Below are positions 34,055 through 42,622 of a DNA stretch of 64,000 nucleotides, one piece after another (position 1 is the first letter of the stretch; the number at the start of each line of letters is the position of its first letter). Made by a program: the position numbers and the translations under genes. The notes below the pieces were generated by a model, which did no database searches, was not told where the DNA came from, and was given only the letters and a program-made list of their open reading frames with translations. This stretch comes from G965276675 sp965276675 (lineage in GTDB: Bacteria > Acidobacteriota > Terriglobia > Terriglobales > Acidobacteriaceae): positions 2,170,001 through 2,234,000 of the forward strand of contig OZ255624.1 of NCBI GenBank assembly GCA_965276675.1, read 5' to 3'.

Positions 34055-35725
34055 ATGAAGAAGAGAGCGATGCTGGCGGGGCTTCTGGCCCTGCCATGCT
34101 GGGCGTTAGCGCAGCATGGATCATCGATGCCGGGCATGGATATGAGCCCGCAGCAGCAACAGCATAAACCTGACTCGAAGGGCAAGGATCAGCAGCAGTC
34201 AATGCCGGGCATGAATATGCAAAAGCCGAACACCATGGGGATGCCGGGAGACATGCAAACGCCTCAGCCCAACAACGCTCCCGCGAAGCAGGAGACCCAA
34301 AGCGAGCAGAACTCCGAACAGCAGCAAATGCCAGGCATGAATATGAAACCGGGGCCAGAGAGCGATGCTCAGTCTGCTACCCACCCTTCGCTGACATTAC
34401 AGGAGCCGGAGAATCCTGACTATCACACCGGGCAGAACATGCCGGCTCCCGAGTTGCTGAACGACGTGGCAAAGCGCGCACCCATGGGCCTGGACGATTT
34501 CCTCGCCATGGCGGACAGGACCAATCCCACGATCGGACAGGCGAACGATCTTGTAAATCGCAGTGGAGAGCAGGCGCGGCAAGCTGGGCTCTATCCAAAC
34601 CCATCCATTGGCTACCAGGGCGAGCAGATCAGGGGTGGTGACTACGGCGGCGGCGAACAGGGCGGCTACCTGCAGCAGACGATTGTGCTGGGCGGTAAGT
34701 TAGGCTTGCGGCGCAACATCTACCAGCAGCAAAAAGGCTCCGATCGGATCGGCGTGGAAGAGCAGACCTTTCGGGTCCACAACGATGTGAGCCAGGCGTT
34801 CTATACGGCTCTTACCTCCCAGGCTATGGTCGTCGTACGTCAACGCCTTTTGCGGCTCACCGAGGATGCCGTTACGACAGCGCACCAGCTTGCTAATGTT
34901 GGACAGGCCGATGCGCCGGACATCCTTCAATCCGAGGTAGAAGCCGAGCAGGCGCAGATTGACTTCCTCGACGCGCAACGGCAGTTCATCCAGAACTTTC
35001 GCGTGCTGGCGGCCTATGTGGATAAACCCGATCTGCCGGTAAGTCCGCTCAGCGGAGCTCTCGAGACTCCTCCTGAGTACAACGCCGAGCAGAAGGTGGC
35101 CAACATTGTCGCAAATAGTCCAACCGTCAAGCGGGCGCAACAGGAGATCGCCGTAGCCGAGGCGCGGCTGAAGGATGCCAGAAGGGAGCCGGTTCCGGAT
35201 CTGCTGCTTCGCGCCGGCGAACAGTACAACGGAGAGACCATTGCTGAAAATCCTAAGAAGTCTGTGGGTGCGCAGAGCTTCGCAAGTGCGGGGATCAACA
35301 TCCCTCTGTGGAACCGCAACCAGGGCAATGTGGGCGCAGCAAAGGCGGATCTTGCTCGGGCACAAGGGGATGTAGTGCGCACCCAGCTCTACATGAAGCA
35401 GCAAGCGGAGCCACTGGCCCAGTCCTATATGACAGCCCGATTTCAGGCCGAGCGGTATCGCAATGAGCTTATCCCGCGCGCCAGACGCGCCTACGAGCTT
35501 TATCTGATGAAGTACCAGCAGATGGCCATGGCCTATCCGCAAGTGCTGGTCTCGCAAAGGACACTGTTTCAGTTGCAAATTGGCTATCTGCAATCGCTTC
35601 GCACGGTCTGGATGACCAGCGTCGCCCTTCAGAACTTCACCTTGCAGGGCGGCTTGCAGATGCCTATGTCGAGCGGCACTCCGGCCTCCACCATCAACCT
35701 GCCCAACGGCGGCGGAAGCGAGTAG
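34055..35725 (+). CDS. Outer-membrane efflux protein (TolC/CusC family) with Met-rich N-terminal domain
   Basis: 556 residues; AAGGAGAT precedes ATG 34055. A signal peptide (to about residue 19) is followed by an unusual 100-residue hydrophilic region with SMPGMDMS, SMPGMNMQ and QMPGMNMK copies plus poly-Gln, resembling Cu(I)-binding Met motifs. The remaining 420 residues show two homologous OEP halves (GLDDFLAMADRTNPTIGQAN, then VKRAQQEIAVAEARLKDARR, and GINIPLWNRNQGNVGAAKAD). It would form an outer-membrane channel. No RND pump or membrane-fusion gene accompanies it, which is atypical for a copper exporter. Confidence 0.85.
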   Translation: MKKRAMLAGLLALPCWALAQHGSSMPGMDMSPQQQQHKPDSKGKDQQQSMPGMNMQKPNTMGMPGDMQTPQPNNAPAKQETQSEQNSEQQQMPGMNMKPGPESDAQSATHPSLTLQEPENPDYHTGQNMPAPELLNDVAKRAPMGLDDFLAMADRTNPTIGQANDLVNRSGEQARQAGLYPNPSIGYQGEQIRGGDYGGGEQGGYLQQTIVLGGKLGLRRNIYQQQKGSDRIGVEEQTFRVHNDVSQAFYTALTSQAMVVVRQRLLRLTEDAVTTAHQLANVGQADAPDILQSEVEAEQAQIDFLDAQRQFIQNFRVLAAYVDKPDLPVSPLSGALETPPEYNAEQKVANIVANSPTVKRAQQEIAVAEARLKDARREPVPDLLLRAGEQYNGETIAENPKKSVGAQSFASAGINIPLWNRNQGNVGAAKADLARAQGDVVRTQLYMKQQAEPLAQSYMTARFQAERYRNELIPRARRAYELYLMKYQQMAMAYPQVLVSQRTLFQLQIGYLQSLRTVWMTSVALQNFTLQGGLQMPMSSGTPASTINLPNGGGSE

Positions 35726-35776
35726 CTGCGCTGGCGCATAGGTCTTAACTGTAAGGCATTTGTAAAGGAGGTCCAC

Positions 35777-36325
35777 TTGCAAAAGTTCTGGCTCGGATTC
35801 ATCACAGCGGTTGCCGTCGTGTTGCTGGCAGGGTTTACTTATGTGCGGTTTGGTTTTATCGACCCTCGCGCAGACATTCCGGTCAATGCGCTTGAAAGCA
35901 AGATTGCCATGCCTGCTCTGGATGCGGCTGTGGATCGCCGCGCTCCTGAAATACGAAATCCCTTAACTCCCAACGATGCCAGCCTGATCGCTGGGATGAA
36001 GATCTATCAAACCAATTGCGCCAGCTGTCACGGTGACATTAGCCACCGTAATGGAATGCTGGCGGAAGCCCTCTATCCACGGGCGCCTCAGTTCATGGAG
36101 GACAGCCCCGACATGCCGGAGAACCAGAATTTCTACATTATTCAGCATGGCGTGCGGCTGAGCGGGATGCCCGCATGGAAGCAAGCTCTCAGTGAACAGG
36201 AGATGTGGCAGGTAACGACATTTATCAGCCACATGGGCAAGCTACCGCCGGTCGTTTCCCAACAGTGGGAGGCGATCACCAGCGGCTCGATAGATACCCA
36301 AGCGGCAACTCATCCATCGAGATAA
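35777..36325 (+). CDS. Membrane-anchored cytochrome c (TTG start)
   Basis: 182 residues from TTG 35777, supported by AAAGGAGGT (35764-35772). One N-terminal membrane helix (FWLGFITAVAVVLLAGFTYV) anchors a single cytochrome c domain: haem site CASCH near residue 83, then SGMPAWKQALSEQEMWQVTTFISHM with the axial Met in SGMPAW. Last gene of the copper cassette, 51 bp after the efflux gene. It could accept electrons released by the oxidase or reduce it, but this is inference. Confidence 0.85.
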   Translation: MQKFWLGFITAVAVVLLAGFTYVRFGFIDPRADIPVNALESKIAMPALDAAVDRRAPEIRNPLTPNDASLIAGMKIYQTNCASCHGDISHRNGMLAEALYPRAPQFMEDSPDMPENQNFYIIQHGVRLSGMPAWKQALSEQEMWQVTTFISHMGKLPPVVSQQWEAITSGSIDTQAATHPSR

Positions 36326-36357
36326 AATGTGAACGAACCACAGCCGCCTCTCCCGGG

Positions 36358-36564
36358 TTACTCGTGTTCGCCGGTGTGCTCTTCCTTAGCATCCGGGCCC
36401 GGGAAGTCCGTGTCGCTGTTCTTGATCTCCGGGTCACTGCTGCGATGATCCAGCTGACTATGCAGGTCGGATTCCTGCTCCACCGCTCGCGGTCGCTCTT
36501 CTTCTACTGCGCCTTTGTGCAGATCGCTGTCGGGATGTTCTGAACCGTGCTCTGTTTTTGTCAT
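36358..36564 (-). CDS. Small, very hydrophilic hypothetical protein
   Basis: 68 residues (MTKTEHGSEHPDSDLHKGA onward), rich in Glu, Asp, His, Ser and Lys and with almost no hydrophobic residues. It is probably intrinsically disordered. Composition and the clean fit between the convergent cytochrome gene and cpoB favour a real gene over a chance frame. The upstream GAGAATCTC is a weak ribosome-binding site. Function unknown; stress-type small proteins in acidobacteria look similar. Confidence 0.5.
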   Translation of the reverse strand: MTKTEHGSEHPDSDLHKGAVEEERPRAVEQESDLHSQLDHRSSDPEIKNSDTDFPGPDAKEEHTGEHE

Positions 36565-36584
36565 GAGATTCTCGTCTGGGCCGC

Positions 36585-37565
36585 TCAGTGATAAGCGCTG
36601 GGCTTGGTGTTTGGATTGATGCGGATGCCCATGCCATTGAGCTTGCTGCGGGCCTCGGCGGCCTCAGGTGTTTGCGGATAGCGCTGGATCAGACTGCGTA
36701 GCTCCTGGGCTCCGGGTTCGCGTTGTTGGGACGCGAGCAACGACTCGCCCTTACGCAGTTGTGCAGCGGGCGCCTTTGGATTGCCGGGAAACTGCTCCAG
36801 CACGGCATCGTACGCCTTGATCGCCGGAGCGTACTTGCCCTGGCGATAGGCGATCTCGCCGATGTAGAACTGAGCATTGCCGGCCAGATCGTCCTGGGGA
36901 TAGTAGTGCACCACGTCACTAAATTCAGAGCTTGCCACGGCGTACCTGGCCGAGTTGTAGTCACGCAGCGCGCTCTGGTAGAGCTGCTGTAGCGGTGGCG
37001 CGGTAGTCTGCATAGCTGGCTGCTGTGCGGCCGCCGCTGTGCCCGGAGCGGCCCCGCCCAAATTAGATCTGGGCGCCAAACCAGGTGCCGAACCGGGAGC
37101 AGCGCCAGCGCCACCGTCCTGGGCTGGCGGTCCGCCTGCGGGAGCCGCGTTCTGTGGTGTCGCAGTCTGGGGTGTAGCGACATTCTGCAGCTGGCTCTGC
37201 ATCGCTTGCATGGTGGTGTCGAGCTTGGCGATGCGTGATTTGAGCTCGTCCACGGAGTCGTTCAACGCCTGCATCTGGCCGGAGAGCTGAGTGTTCTCGC
37301 TCTGCGCGGTGATGGACTGCTGCAGGGCGCCGACCTGTGTGGTCATTTTGTTGACGTTATCGGTGTTCTGCTGGACGAGGTGCAGCAGAACGCCGAGGCG
37401 TTCGTCGTTCGACTGCTTCAATTGGTTCAGGAGGTCCTGCAGTTGTTGCACCTGCGTCTGAAGCTCGATGATCTCTTTGGAGACGGCGTGGGCGCGTGGC
37501 GGCAGCAGCAGGCAGGCCAGCAGGAGAACGAAAAGGCGGCGGTACAGACGGGTATGCATGGGCAT
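36585..37565 (-). CDS. cpoB: Tol-Pal accessory protein CpoB (YbgF)
   Basis: 326 residues. Signal peptide to about residue 27 (LFVLLLACLLLPPRAHA). Residues 30-130 form the N-terminal coiled coil (IIELQTQVQQLQDLLNQLKQ), followed by a Pro/Ala/Gly linker and a C-terminal TPR domain with the family pattern LYQSALRDYNSARYAVASSEF, FYIGEIAYRQGKYAPAI, APAAQLRKGESLLA. CpoB links Tol-Pal to peptidoglycan synthase activity during constriction in E. coli. Last gene of the tol cluster, after pal. Confidence 0.93.
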   Translation of the reverse strand: MPMHTRLYRRLFVLLLACLLLPPRAHAVSKEIIELQTQVQQLQDLLNQLKQSNDERLGVLLHLVQQNTDNVNKMTTQVGALQQSITAQSENTQLSGQMQALNDSVDELKSRIAKLDTTMQAMQSQLQNVATPQTATPQNAAPAGGPPAQDGGAGAAPGSAPGLAPRSNLGGAAPGTAAAAQQPAMQTTAPPLQQLYQSALRDYNSARYAVASSEFSDVVHYYPQDDLAGNAQFYIGEIAYRQGKYAPAIKAYDAVLEQFPGNPKAPAAQLRKGESLLASQQREPGAQELRSLIQRYPQTPEAAEARSKLNGMGIRINPNTKPSAYH

Positions 37566-37720
37566 GTCTCAGCTTGATTCTTTGGAGAGCCGCGGCGAAA
37601 CTGTCGCTCGATCTCGTGCCGGATTTCCAGTCCGGATTTGCAATTCAGTGTAGCCGTGGAGAGGGTGGAAACGGAATGCGGCAGCAAGCGGGATGCCCTG
37701 CTGCCGCGGAGCGGAGTAGG

Positions 37721-38488
37721 TTATCGATCAACTGAGAAGCCGGCGCGGCGATTCTGTTGGTAGCAGGCTTCCGTTTGCTCGGTGCAGAACTGCTTCTCCT
37801 TGCCGTATGAGACGGTGCGGATGCGATCGGCAGTTACGCCCGCAGAGACCAAAGCCTGTTTCGCAGCATTCGAGCGGTTTTCTCCGAGCGCCAGGTTGTA
37901 CTCGGTCGATCCACGATCGTCGCAGTAGCCGCCGACAATAATGCGCAGACGCGGATGCGAGTTCAGAAAGGCCGCATCCTTAGCGATGATCGCCTGTGCG
38001 GGCGCGTTCATATCATAGCTGTCGTAATCGTAGAAAACATCTTCCACATTGCTGTGAAAGGTGGCATCGTCCACTTGATCGCCGGCGGAGTTGTTCATTG
38101 ACGAGGCGCCGCTATTGCCGCCGACCGTCACCCGCGCGGTTGCGTCGGTCGATCCGCCCAGCCCGCGTGCAATGAGGTGATAATCAGTCGACTGTGCCGG
38201 CGAGACCGTTTGCGTGCCAGACGATGGCACGGGCCCAATGTTGTCGATCGATACATCCGTCGCATTGGTCGTACGCCAGGTCAGGACGGCCTTCTCGCCA
38301 GCGTTGATAGACGGTGGCGTGGCCGTGAGCGTGGCCGTAGGCGCATCGGCAGTCGCGGATGGAGGCGGCGGAGGCGGCGGGGGCGCTGCCTTTTTATGGC
38401 AACCGGTGACCCCGGCAAGCGCTAAAGCAACAAAGCAAGTTGCCGCAGAGTGACGAAGTGCAGTGGAACGAAGGTGTGGAGTCTTCAC
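37721..38488 (-). CDS. pal: Peptidoglycan-associated lipoprotein Pal with extra Ig-like domain
   Basis: 255 residues from GTG 38488, with GGAG seven bases upstream; a TTG at 38500 is less likely. Lipoprotein signal ends at LALAGVTGC. A Pro run follows, then an Ig-like region (INAGEKAVLTWRTTNATDVS) not present in E. coli Pal, then the OmpA C-terminal domain (VFYDYDSYDMNAPAQAIIAK, IIVGGYCDDRGSTEYNLALG, RAGF) that binds diaminopimelate-containing peptidoglycan. It anchors the outer membrane to the cell wall. Confidence 0.93.
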   Translation of the reverse strand: MKTPHLRSTALRHSAATCFVALALAGVTGCHKKAAPPPPPPPPSATADAPTATLTATPPSINAGEKAVLTWRTTNATDVSIDNIGPVPSSGTQTVSPAQSTDYHLIARGLGGSTDATARVTVGGNSGASSMNNSAGDQVDDATFHSNVEDVFYDYDSYDMNAPAQAIIAKDAAFLNSHPRLRIIVGGYCDDRGSTEYNLALGENRSNAAKQALVSAGVTADRIRTVSYGKEKQFCTEQTEACYQQNRRAGFSVDR

Positions 38489-38575
38489 GGTCTTCTCCAA
38501 TCGGGAAGTTAATTGTTTAGCGGCCCCAACTGGCGACCGGTTACTGCAAAGTATGCGATGCGGTGCGGCCCTGGG

Positions 38576-39925
38576 CTATTTCCAGCTCCAATTCGGCATG
38601 GAGTTATTGCCATCGTGGGTCAGGGAGTGCTGCTGTGTACCATCAGCGAGCATGCTCCAGATCTCCGAATGATGGCCCTCTTCGCGTTCAAAGACGATGT
38701 GGCGGCCATCGGGAGCCCAGGATGGAAAGTCGTTGCGGCCCACGTCGTGCGTGAGCTGGATCCAGCGTCGGCTGGCTACGTCCATCACATAGATGTCCTG
38801 ACCGCCCGGCGCGCCGGGTCCGTACTTGCGATCCCAGGCGAAGACCAGGAACTGGCCGTTGGGCGACCACGATGGAGATGTAGCGTAGCCGGTATCCGTA
38901 AGCCGCTGCACGTTCGCACCGTCGGATTCCATGATGTAGATCTGCGGGAGGCTGGTGCGTCCGCTCACCCAGCCGATCTGGGAGTTGGTTTTGGGATTCC
39001 AGCAAGGGGAGACATCGGGTCCCTTGAAGGTGGTGACGCGGTGCGCGCCATTGCCATTTGCGTCGGAGACCCAGATCTCAGGGTCACCGGATTTATCCGA
39101 AGAGTAGGCAAGATGCGAGCTATCGCCAGACCATGCTGGTGAAACGGTGGTGCCTCCAGGCGATGGAAAGCTGACCAACCGGCCCAGTTCCAGTGAATAC
39201 ATGCGAATTGACCAGCCAGTTTTGCCAAGCGAGGCAAAGGCGACGCGGCTGTTGTCCGGGGAGACGCGGGGTGAGAGCGAGATCTGGCCAAGGTGCGTGA
39301 GCTGGTGCTGGCCCTGCCCGTCGTAATCCATGGCCCAGACTTCCTTGATGCCAGTGCGTGAGGAGATGTAGTAGATCTTGGTCTCAGCGATGCCATTGAT
39401 GCCGCCACCAAGGCGCAGGATGATCTCATCGGCAAAGCGGTGGGCGATCACGCGGGCGTTGTCCTGATTGGCGGCTTCGCTGTACTGCTTGCCCAGGATG
39501 GGCGGTGCGCTCGCGTCTTTGGCATCGACCAGAAAGCCGGAGACATTCAGGCGGCCACCATTGACGGCCAAGGCTCCGAGAGCCAGCATGGCCGCATTTG
39601 CCGGCGGGCCGGACCACTGGGGGAGGCTGGCTTCCTGCGGCGTCCCGGGAGTGGCGGTGGGGGCCAGGCTTTTTGAGACCATGTCAAAGATGCCGGCGTC
39701 ACTCAGGTCGTTAAAGAGGGTGGTATCGAAGGTGGTCTTCAGGCCGGGGGTCTGCGGGTCGGACGAGGCAGCCTTGAAGTCGGCGGCCGCCAGGCGAATC
39801 TTCTCTACACCTAGATTGGTGCCGGTGCGCACCCAGTCCTGCGCTCGCGCGGGGACGTGGAAGCAGAAGAAGAGAAAGAGCAACAGGGCCGGAGCTGCGA
39901 GGGAAGGTAATTGGCGATCTCTCAT
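38576..39925 (-). CDS. tolB: Tol-Pal periplasmic protein TolB
   Basis: 449 residues. Signal peptide to about residue 28. An N-terminal alpha/beta domain with FDTTLFNDLSDAGIFDMVSK is followed by WD40-type TolB blades (KEVWAMDYDGQGQHQLTHLG, SPRVSPDNSRVAFAS, SGDPEIWVSDANGNGAHRVT, SPSWSPNGQFLVF). It works between Pal and the inner-membrane TolQRA complex. It is 88 bp from pal and 170 bp from tolA; the latter gap holds a palindromic repeat. Confidence 0.95.
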   Translation of the reverse strand: MRDRQLPSLAAPALLLFLFFCFHVPARAQDWVRTGTNLGVEKIRLAAADFKAASSDPQTPGLKTTFDTTLFNDLSDAGIFDMVSKSLAPTATPGTPQEASLPQWSGPPANAAMLALGALAVNGGRLNVSGFLVDAKDASAPPILGKQYSEAANQDNARVIAHRFADEIILRLGGGINGIAETKIYYISSRTGIKEVWAMDYDGQGQHQLTHLGQISLSPRVSPDNSRVAFASLGKTGWSIRMYSLELGRLVSFPSPGGTTVSPAWSGDSSHLAYSSDKSGDPEIWVSDANGNGAHRVTTFKGPDVSPCWNPKTNSQIGWVSGRTSLPQIYIMESDGANVQRLTDTGYATSPSWSPNGQFLVFAWDRKYGPGAPGGQDIYVMDVASRRWIQLTHDVGRNDFPSWAPDGRHIVFEREEGHHSEIWSMLADGTQQHSLTHDGNNSMPNWSWK

Positions 39926-39980
39926 CGTTGTATGTAGGTCTTCGATCTCGTCAAGTCAGGTGGAGCACTTCGCTGTAGCA

Positions 39981-40023
39981 ATCTTGGTTGAGCGGCGCTT
40001 CGCGCCGGGTAAAAAGACAAGAT
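39981..40023. repeat. REP-like palindromic unit between tolA and tolB
   Basis: The inner hairpin CGGCGC-TTC-GCGCCG (39993-40007) is flanked by inverted arms ATCTTG and CAAGAT. The following 60 bases (CTCCACCTTCGGTTACGCTC region) look like a dispersed intergenic repeat of the kind common in acidobacteria. No terminator T-tract follows on the operon strand. Confidence 0.5.
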
Positions 40024-40095
40024 GAAGCAGGTCTATTCGACTCCACCTTCGGTTACGCTCAAGATGAATTCACCCGGTGAAGTTAGATTCACACG

Positions 40096-40929
40096 CTAGC
40101 GCCCGTTCTGGTCATAGGTGAAAGTGTACGCCACGGACAAATTGGAGCCGCTGTACCCCGGTGGCAGCGGGCCAAAGCTCTCCACGCGCTGCACCGCGCG
40201 TATGGCCGAGGTGTCCAGAGTCGAGGAGCCGCTAGAGTTTGCAACCCGGAAGTCGCTTGGGCTGCCGTCGCGCGCCAAGTTGAAGGTCACCGTCACCTGC
40301 CGCCCGCGAGGCGTGCTCGGATCAACCTCCTGCACGTACCAGTTCTCGCGCACTTTGCGGGTAATCACGTCCACATACCAGGGAAAGCGGAAGCCGTTGC
40401 TGCCGCCCGTGACGGCGACCGGGTTATTGGCAGAGGTGTTCTGCGCCATTGATTTAGGCATGCTGGTGGGTGCGGCTTGACCGAAGGTGGCGCGGTGCTG
40501 CGGAACCTCTTGTGGCTGCGGGTGCTTCTGCTCCGGCTGGGGCTGCGGTTTCTGGATCGGTTTCGGCTTCTCCGGCTGCTTCACCGGGATGGGAATGGCT
40601 TTGAGGTCCGGCGCGGGCAGCGCCTGCTCTTTCTGGATGGCTGGCGCGGGGCTCGGAGTCTCCGTGGCCAGGACGTTTTCGGTCGGCTTCTGCGTCTGAG
40701 GCAGTGGTAGAGATGGAGCGGAACTGACCAGCGTGGCCTGGATGGACCCCTGCATCGCATTCTGACCCCACTCGGCCCCGTGCGACCGTCCGTGCAGCCA
40801 GACGGAGAGGGCCAATGCACCCGCGAGCAGCAGATGAAGACCGAAGGACTCGGCCAGCGGAGTGCCGAAGGCGTCCTTGCGGTCCATCAGATCTTCCAAA
40901 TTGCCGGGGGTGCGACTTATGCTGGCCAT
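40096..40929 (-). CDS. TolA/TonB-type energy transducer
   Basis: 277 residues. One N-terminal membrane helix (SFGLHLLLAGALALSVWLH) is followed by a Pro/Lys/Gln-rich periplasmic spacer (KQPEKPKPIQKPQPQPEQ) and a C-terminal TonB-like domain (VITRKVRENWYV, RQVTVTFNLARDGSPSDFRV, LDTSAIRAVQRVESFGPLP). Position between tolR and tolB points to the TolA role, although the C-terminal domain is TonB-like in sequence. It spans the periplasm and is powered by TolQR. Its start is 2 nt after the tolR stop. Confidence 0.88.
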   Translation of the reverse strand: MASISRTPGNLEDLMDRKDAFGTPLAESFGLHLLLAGALALSVWLHGRSHGAEWGQNAMQGSIQATLVSSAPSLPLPQTQKPTENVLATETPSPAPAIQKEQALPAPDLKAIPIPVKQPEKPKPIQKPQPQPEQKHPQPQEVPQHRATFGQAAPTSMPKSMAQNTSANNPVAVTGGSNGFRFPWYVDVITRKVRENWYVQEVDPSTPRGRQVTVTFNLARDGSPSDFRVANSSGSSTLDTSAIRAVQRVESFGPLPPGYSGSNLSVAYTFTYDQNGR

Positions 40930-40931
40930 GG

Positions 40932-41360
40932 TTATCTGCTGGCGCTGCCGTTGGTGATCGGCTGCGTCACGATCGAGATGTTCGTGATGCCGGCCTGTTT
41001 GACCGCGTCCATGACAGAGGCAAAGGCGCCGAAAGGCACACGCTCATCTGCGCGCAGGTAGACGACCTGGTGGGCTGGATCGGCATTGGGCTGATGCAGC
41101 CGCGTGGGCAGGTCGGCGACATTGATGGGCTGGTCACCGAGAAAGACGCGCTGGTCGCGATCGATGGTGATGACCTGGCGCTGTTCGGTGATCTCTTTCA
41201 CCGTGCGCGTCTTGGGAACGGCGACGTCGATGCCGGACTGGAGCACTGGCGCGGTCAGCATGAAGATCACCAGCAGCACGAGAACCACGTCAACCAGTGG
41301 CGTGATGTTGATCTCGGCTAACGATGAGTGGGTACGCCCACCCGCGCTAGTAAATGCCAC
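40932..41360 (-). CDS. tolR: TolR/ExbD family protein
   Basis: 142 residues from GTG 41360, which has GGGAG upstream and overlaps tolQ by 14 nt; the frame is open to 41408. The single membrane helix carries the essential Asp in NITPLVDVVLVLLVIFML. The periplasmic domain is VAVPKTRTVKEITEQRQVITIDRDQRVFLG type. It forms the proton-driven motor with TolQ. The gene order favours Tol over Exb. Confidence 0.92.
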   Translation of the reverse strand: MAFTSAGGRTHSSLAEINITPLVDVVLVLLVIFMLTAPVLQSGIDVAVPKTRTVKEITEQRQVITIDRDQRVFLGDQPINVADLPTRLHQPNADPAHQVVYLRADERVPFGAFASVMDAVKQAGITNISIVTQPITNGSASR

Positions 41361-42198
41361 GGCCTGGCTCCCGCGGTGGTTCCCGGAGTGCGGGCTCGCG
41401 TTCCGCATCGCGCGGGTAGTCGCGTGGGCCGTGCTCCCGCTCCATCGGGTCCTGGTTTGGACGGAGGGTGATCTCTTCCATGCTGTTCAGCAGTTCACGG
41501 GCAAAGTCATCCATGCGGGAGGCAAACTCGCGGATGCGCGCTGTGAACTGGTTATAGGCAACCACAGCCGGAATGGCGACGACCAGGCCAGCGGCGGTGG
41601 TGATGAGCGCCTCCGAGACGCCGGGAGCAACCGCCCGTAGGGTTGCGGCCCCAGCGGTGCCCAGTCCGTGGAAGGCGTCGACAATGCCCATGACGGTGCC
41701 GAAGAGACCGATGAACGGGGCGGTCGCGCCGATGGTCGCCAGCCAGGTGAGCCGCTGCTCCATAAAGGTGAGCGCTTCGCTGGCTGCGGATTGCGCGGTT
41801 CGTTCGAGCGCGGTAATGTTGCGCGGTGGCCCGAAGCCGCCCGTCTGCCGGCGGTAGGTCTCATAGACCTCGTCAAAGACGTTGACCAGCGGACTGGGTT
41901 TGAACTGCTCACTCACAGCCGCGATCTCCTGCAGCCGCGTGGCCTTGCGGAAGGCACGAAGAAAGCGGCTGCTCTGGTTGCGGGCGCGGCGAAAGCCGGA
42001 GAGTTTGCCGAGAATGATGGCCCAGGAGAAGAGGCTGGCCACTACCAGAATTCCCAACACTGTGAGCGCGACCGGGCCACTGTTGCGCAGCATCTCGACC
42101 ACGGCATTGCCCCCGGCTTGCGGCGGCAGGGCGCCCGGTGCAGCATCCTCGGTCTGGAAGAGGAGAAAGGTCGCGAAATACGGGAAAAGAGAGGTCAT
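41347..42198 (-). CDS. tolQ: TolQ/ExbB family proton-channel protein
   Basis: 283 residues. Three membrane segments: VALTVLGILVVASLFSWAIIL near residue 40, TIGATAPFIGLFGTVMGIVD with the conserved TAPFIGLFGTVMGI motif, and ALITTAAGLVVAIPAVVAYN. A cytoplasmic loop lies between helices 1 and 2. First gene of the tolQ-R-A-B-pal-cpoB series. The C-terminal tail is Arg/Glu/Pro-rich and extends past the usual end. Confidence 0.93.
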   Translation of the reverse strand: MTSLFPYFATFLLFQTEDAAPGALPPQAGGNAVVEMLRNSGPVALTVLGILVVASLFSWAIILGKLSGFRRARNQSSRFLRAFRKATRLQEIAAVSEQFKPSPLVNVFDEVYETYRRQTGGFGPPRNITALERTAQSAASEALTFMEQRLTWLATIGATAPFIGLFGTVMGIVDAFHGLGTAGAATLRAVAPGVSEALITTAAGLVVAIPAVVAYNQFTARIREFASRMDDFARELLNSMEEITLRPNQDPMEREHGPRDYPRDAEREPALREPPREPGRGIY

Positions 42199-42370
42199 TG
42201 GATATATAGGGAGCGCTCAGAAGAGGGTAGCAGGAAGTGTGGGCGCGTTCCTAGGCACGACTGGGCAGAGGTAGTTAGCTTCTGGTTACTGCCGTTGAGA
42301 CTTAGACCCCGAGCAAGGCCGGACAGTCTAACCAGATGACCATGTTAAGATGACTACATTGAGGTGGTGC

Positions 42371-42622
42371 ATGAAAACAATAGCGGCAGCAGCATTCAAG
42401 GCGAACTGCTTATCCATCATGGACGAGGTGAAGGCTCGGCGGGAGACGGTCGTGATCACCAAGCGGGGAAAGCCTGTCGCCAAGCTCGTTCCACTTGAGC
42501 TGAAGAAGGGCGAGATCGATCCGATCTTCGGGTTTATGAAGGGAAAAGGAAAGATTGTCGGCGATATCGTTAGACCGATCCTCAGCGACGAGGAATGGGG
42601 CCGGATCGGTGATCCTGATTGA
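42371..42622 (+). CDS. Phd/YefM-type antitoxin (VapB role)
   Basis: 83 residues from ATG 42371 (MKTIAAAAFKANCLSIMDEV); an earlier in-frame ATG at 42350 is possible. The N-terminal Phd/YefM fold is AAAAFKANCLSIMDEVKARRETVVITKRGKPVAKLVP. The C-terminal part (FGFMKGKGKIVGDIVRP) is the toxin-binding tail. It shares TTGA with the next gene. It probably binds the PIN toxin and represses its own promoter. Confidence 0.88.
   Translation: MKTIAAAAFKANCLSIMDEVKARRETVVITKRGKPVAKLVPLELKKGEIDPIFGFMKGKGKIVGDIVRPILSDEEWGRIGDPD

Noticed and set aside
31553..36325. Copper cassette as cargo of the tRNA-Leu element
   Set aside because: It lies outside the 52-bp repeats, and no third repeat copy was found to the right.
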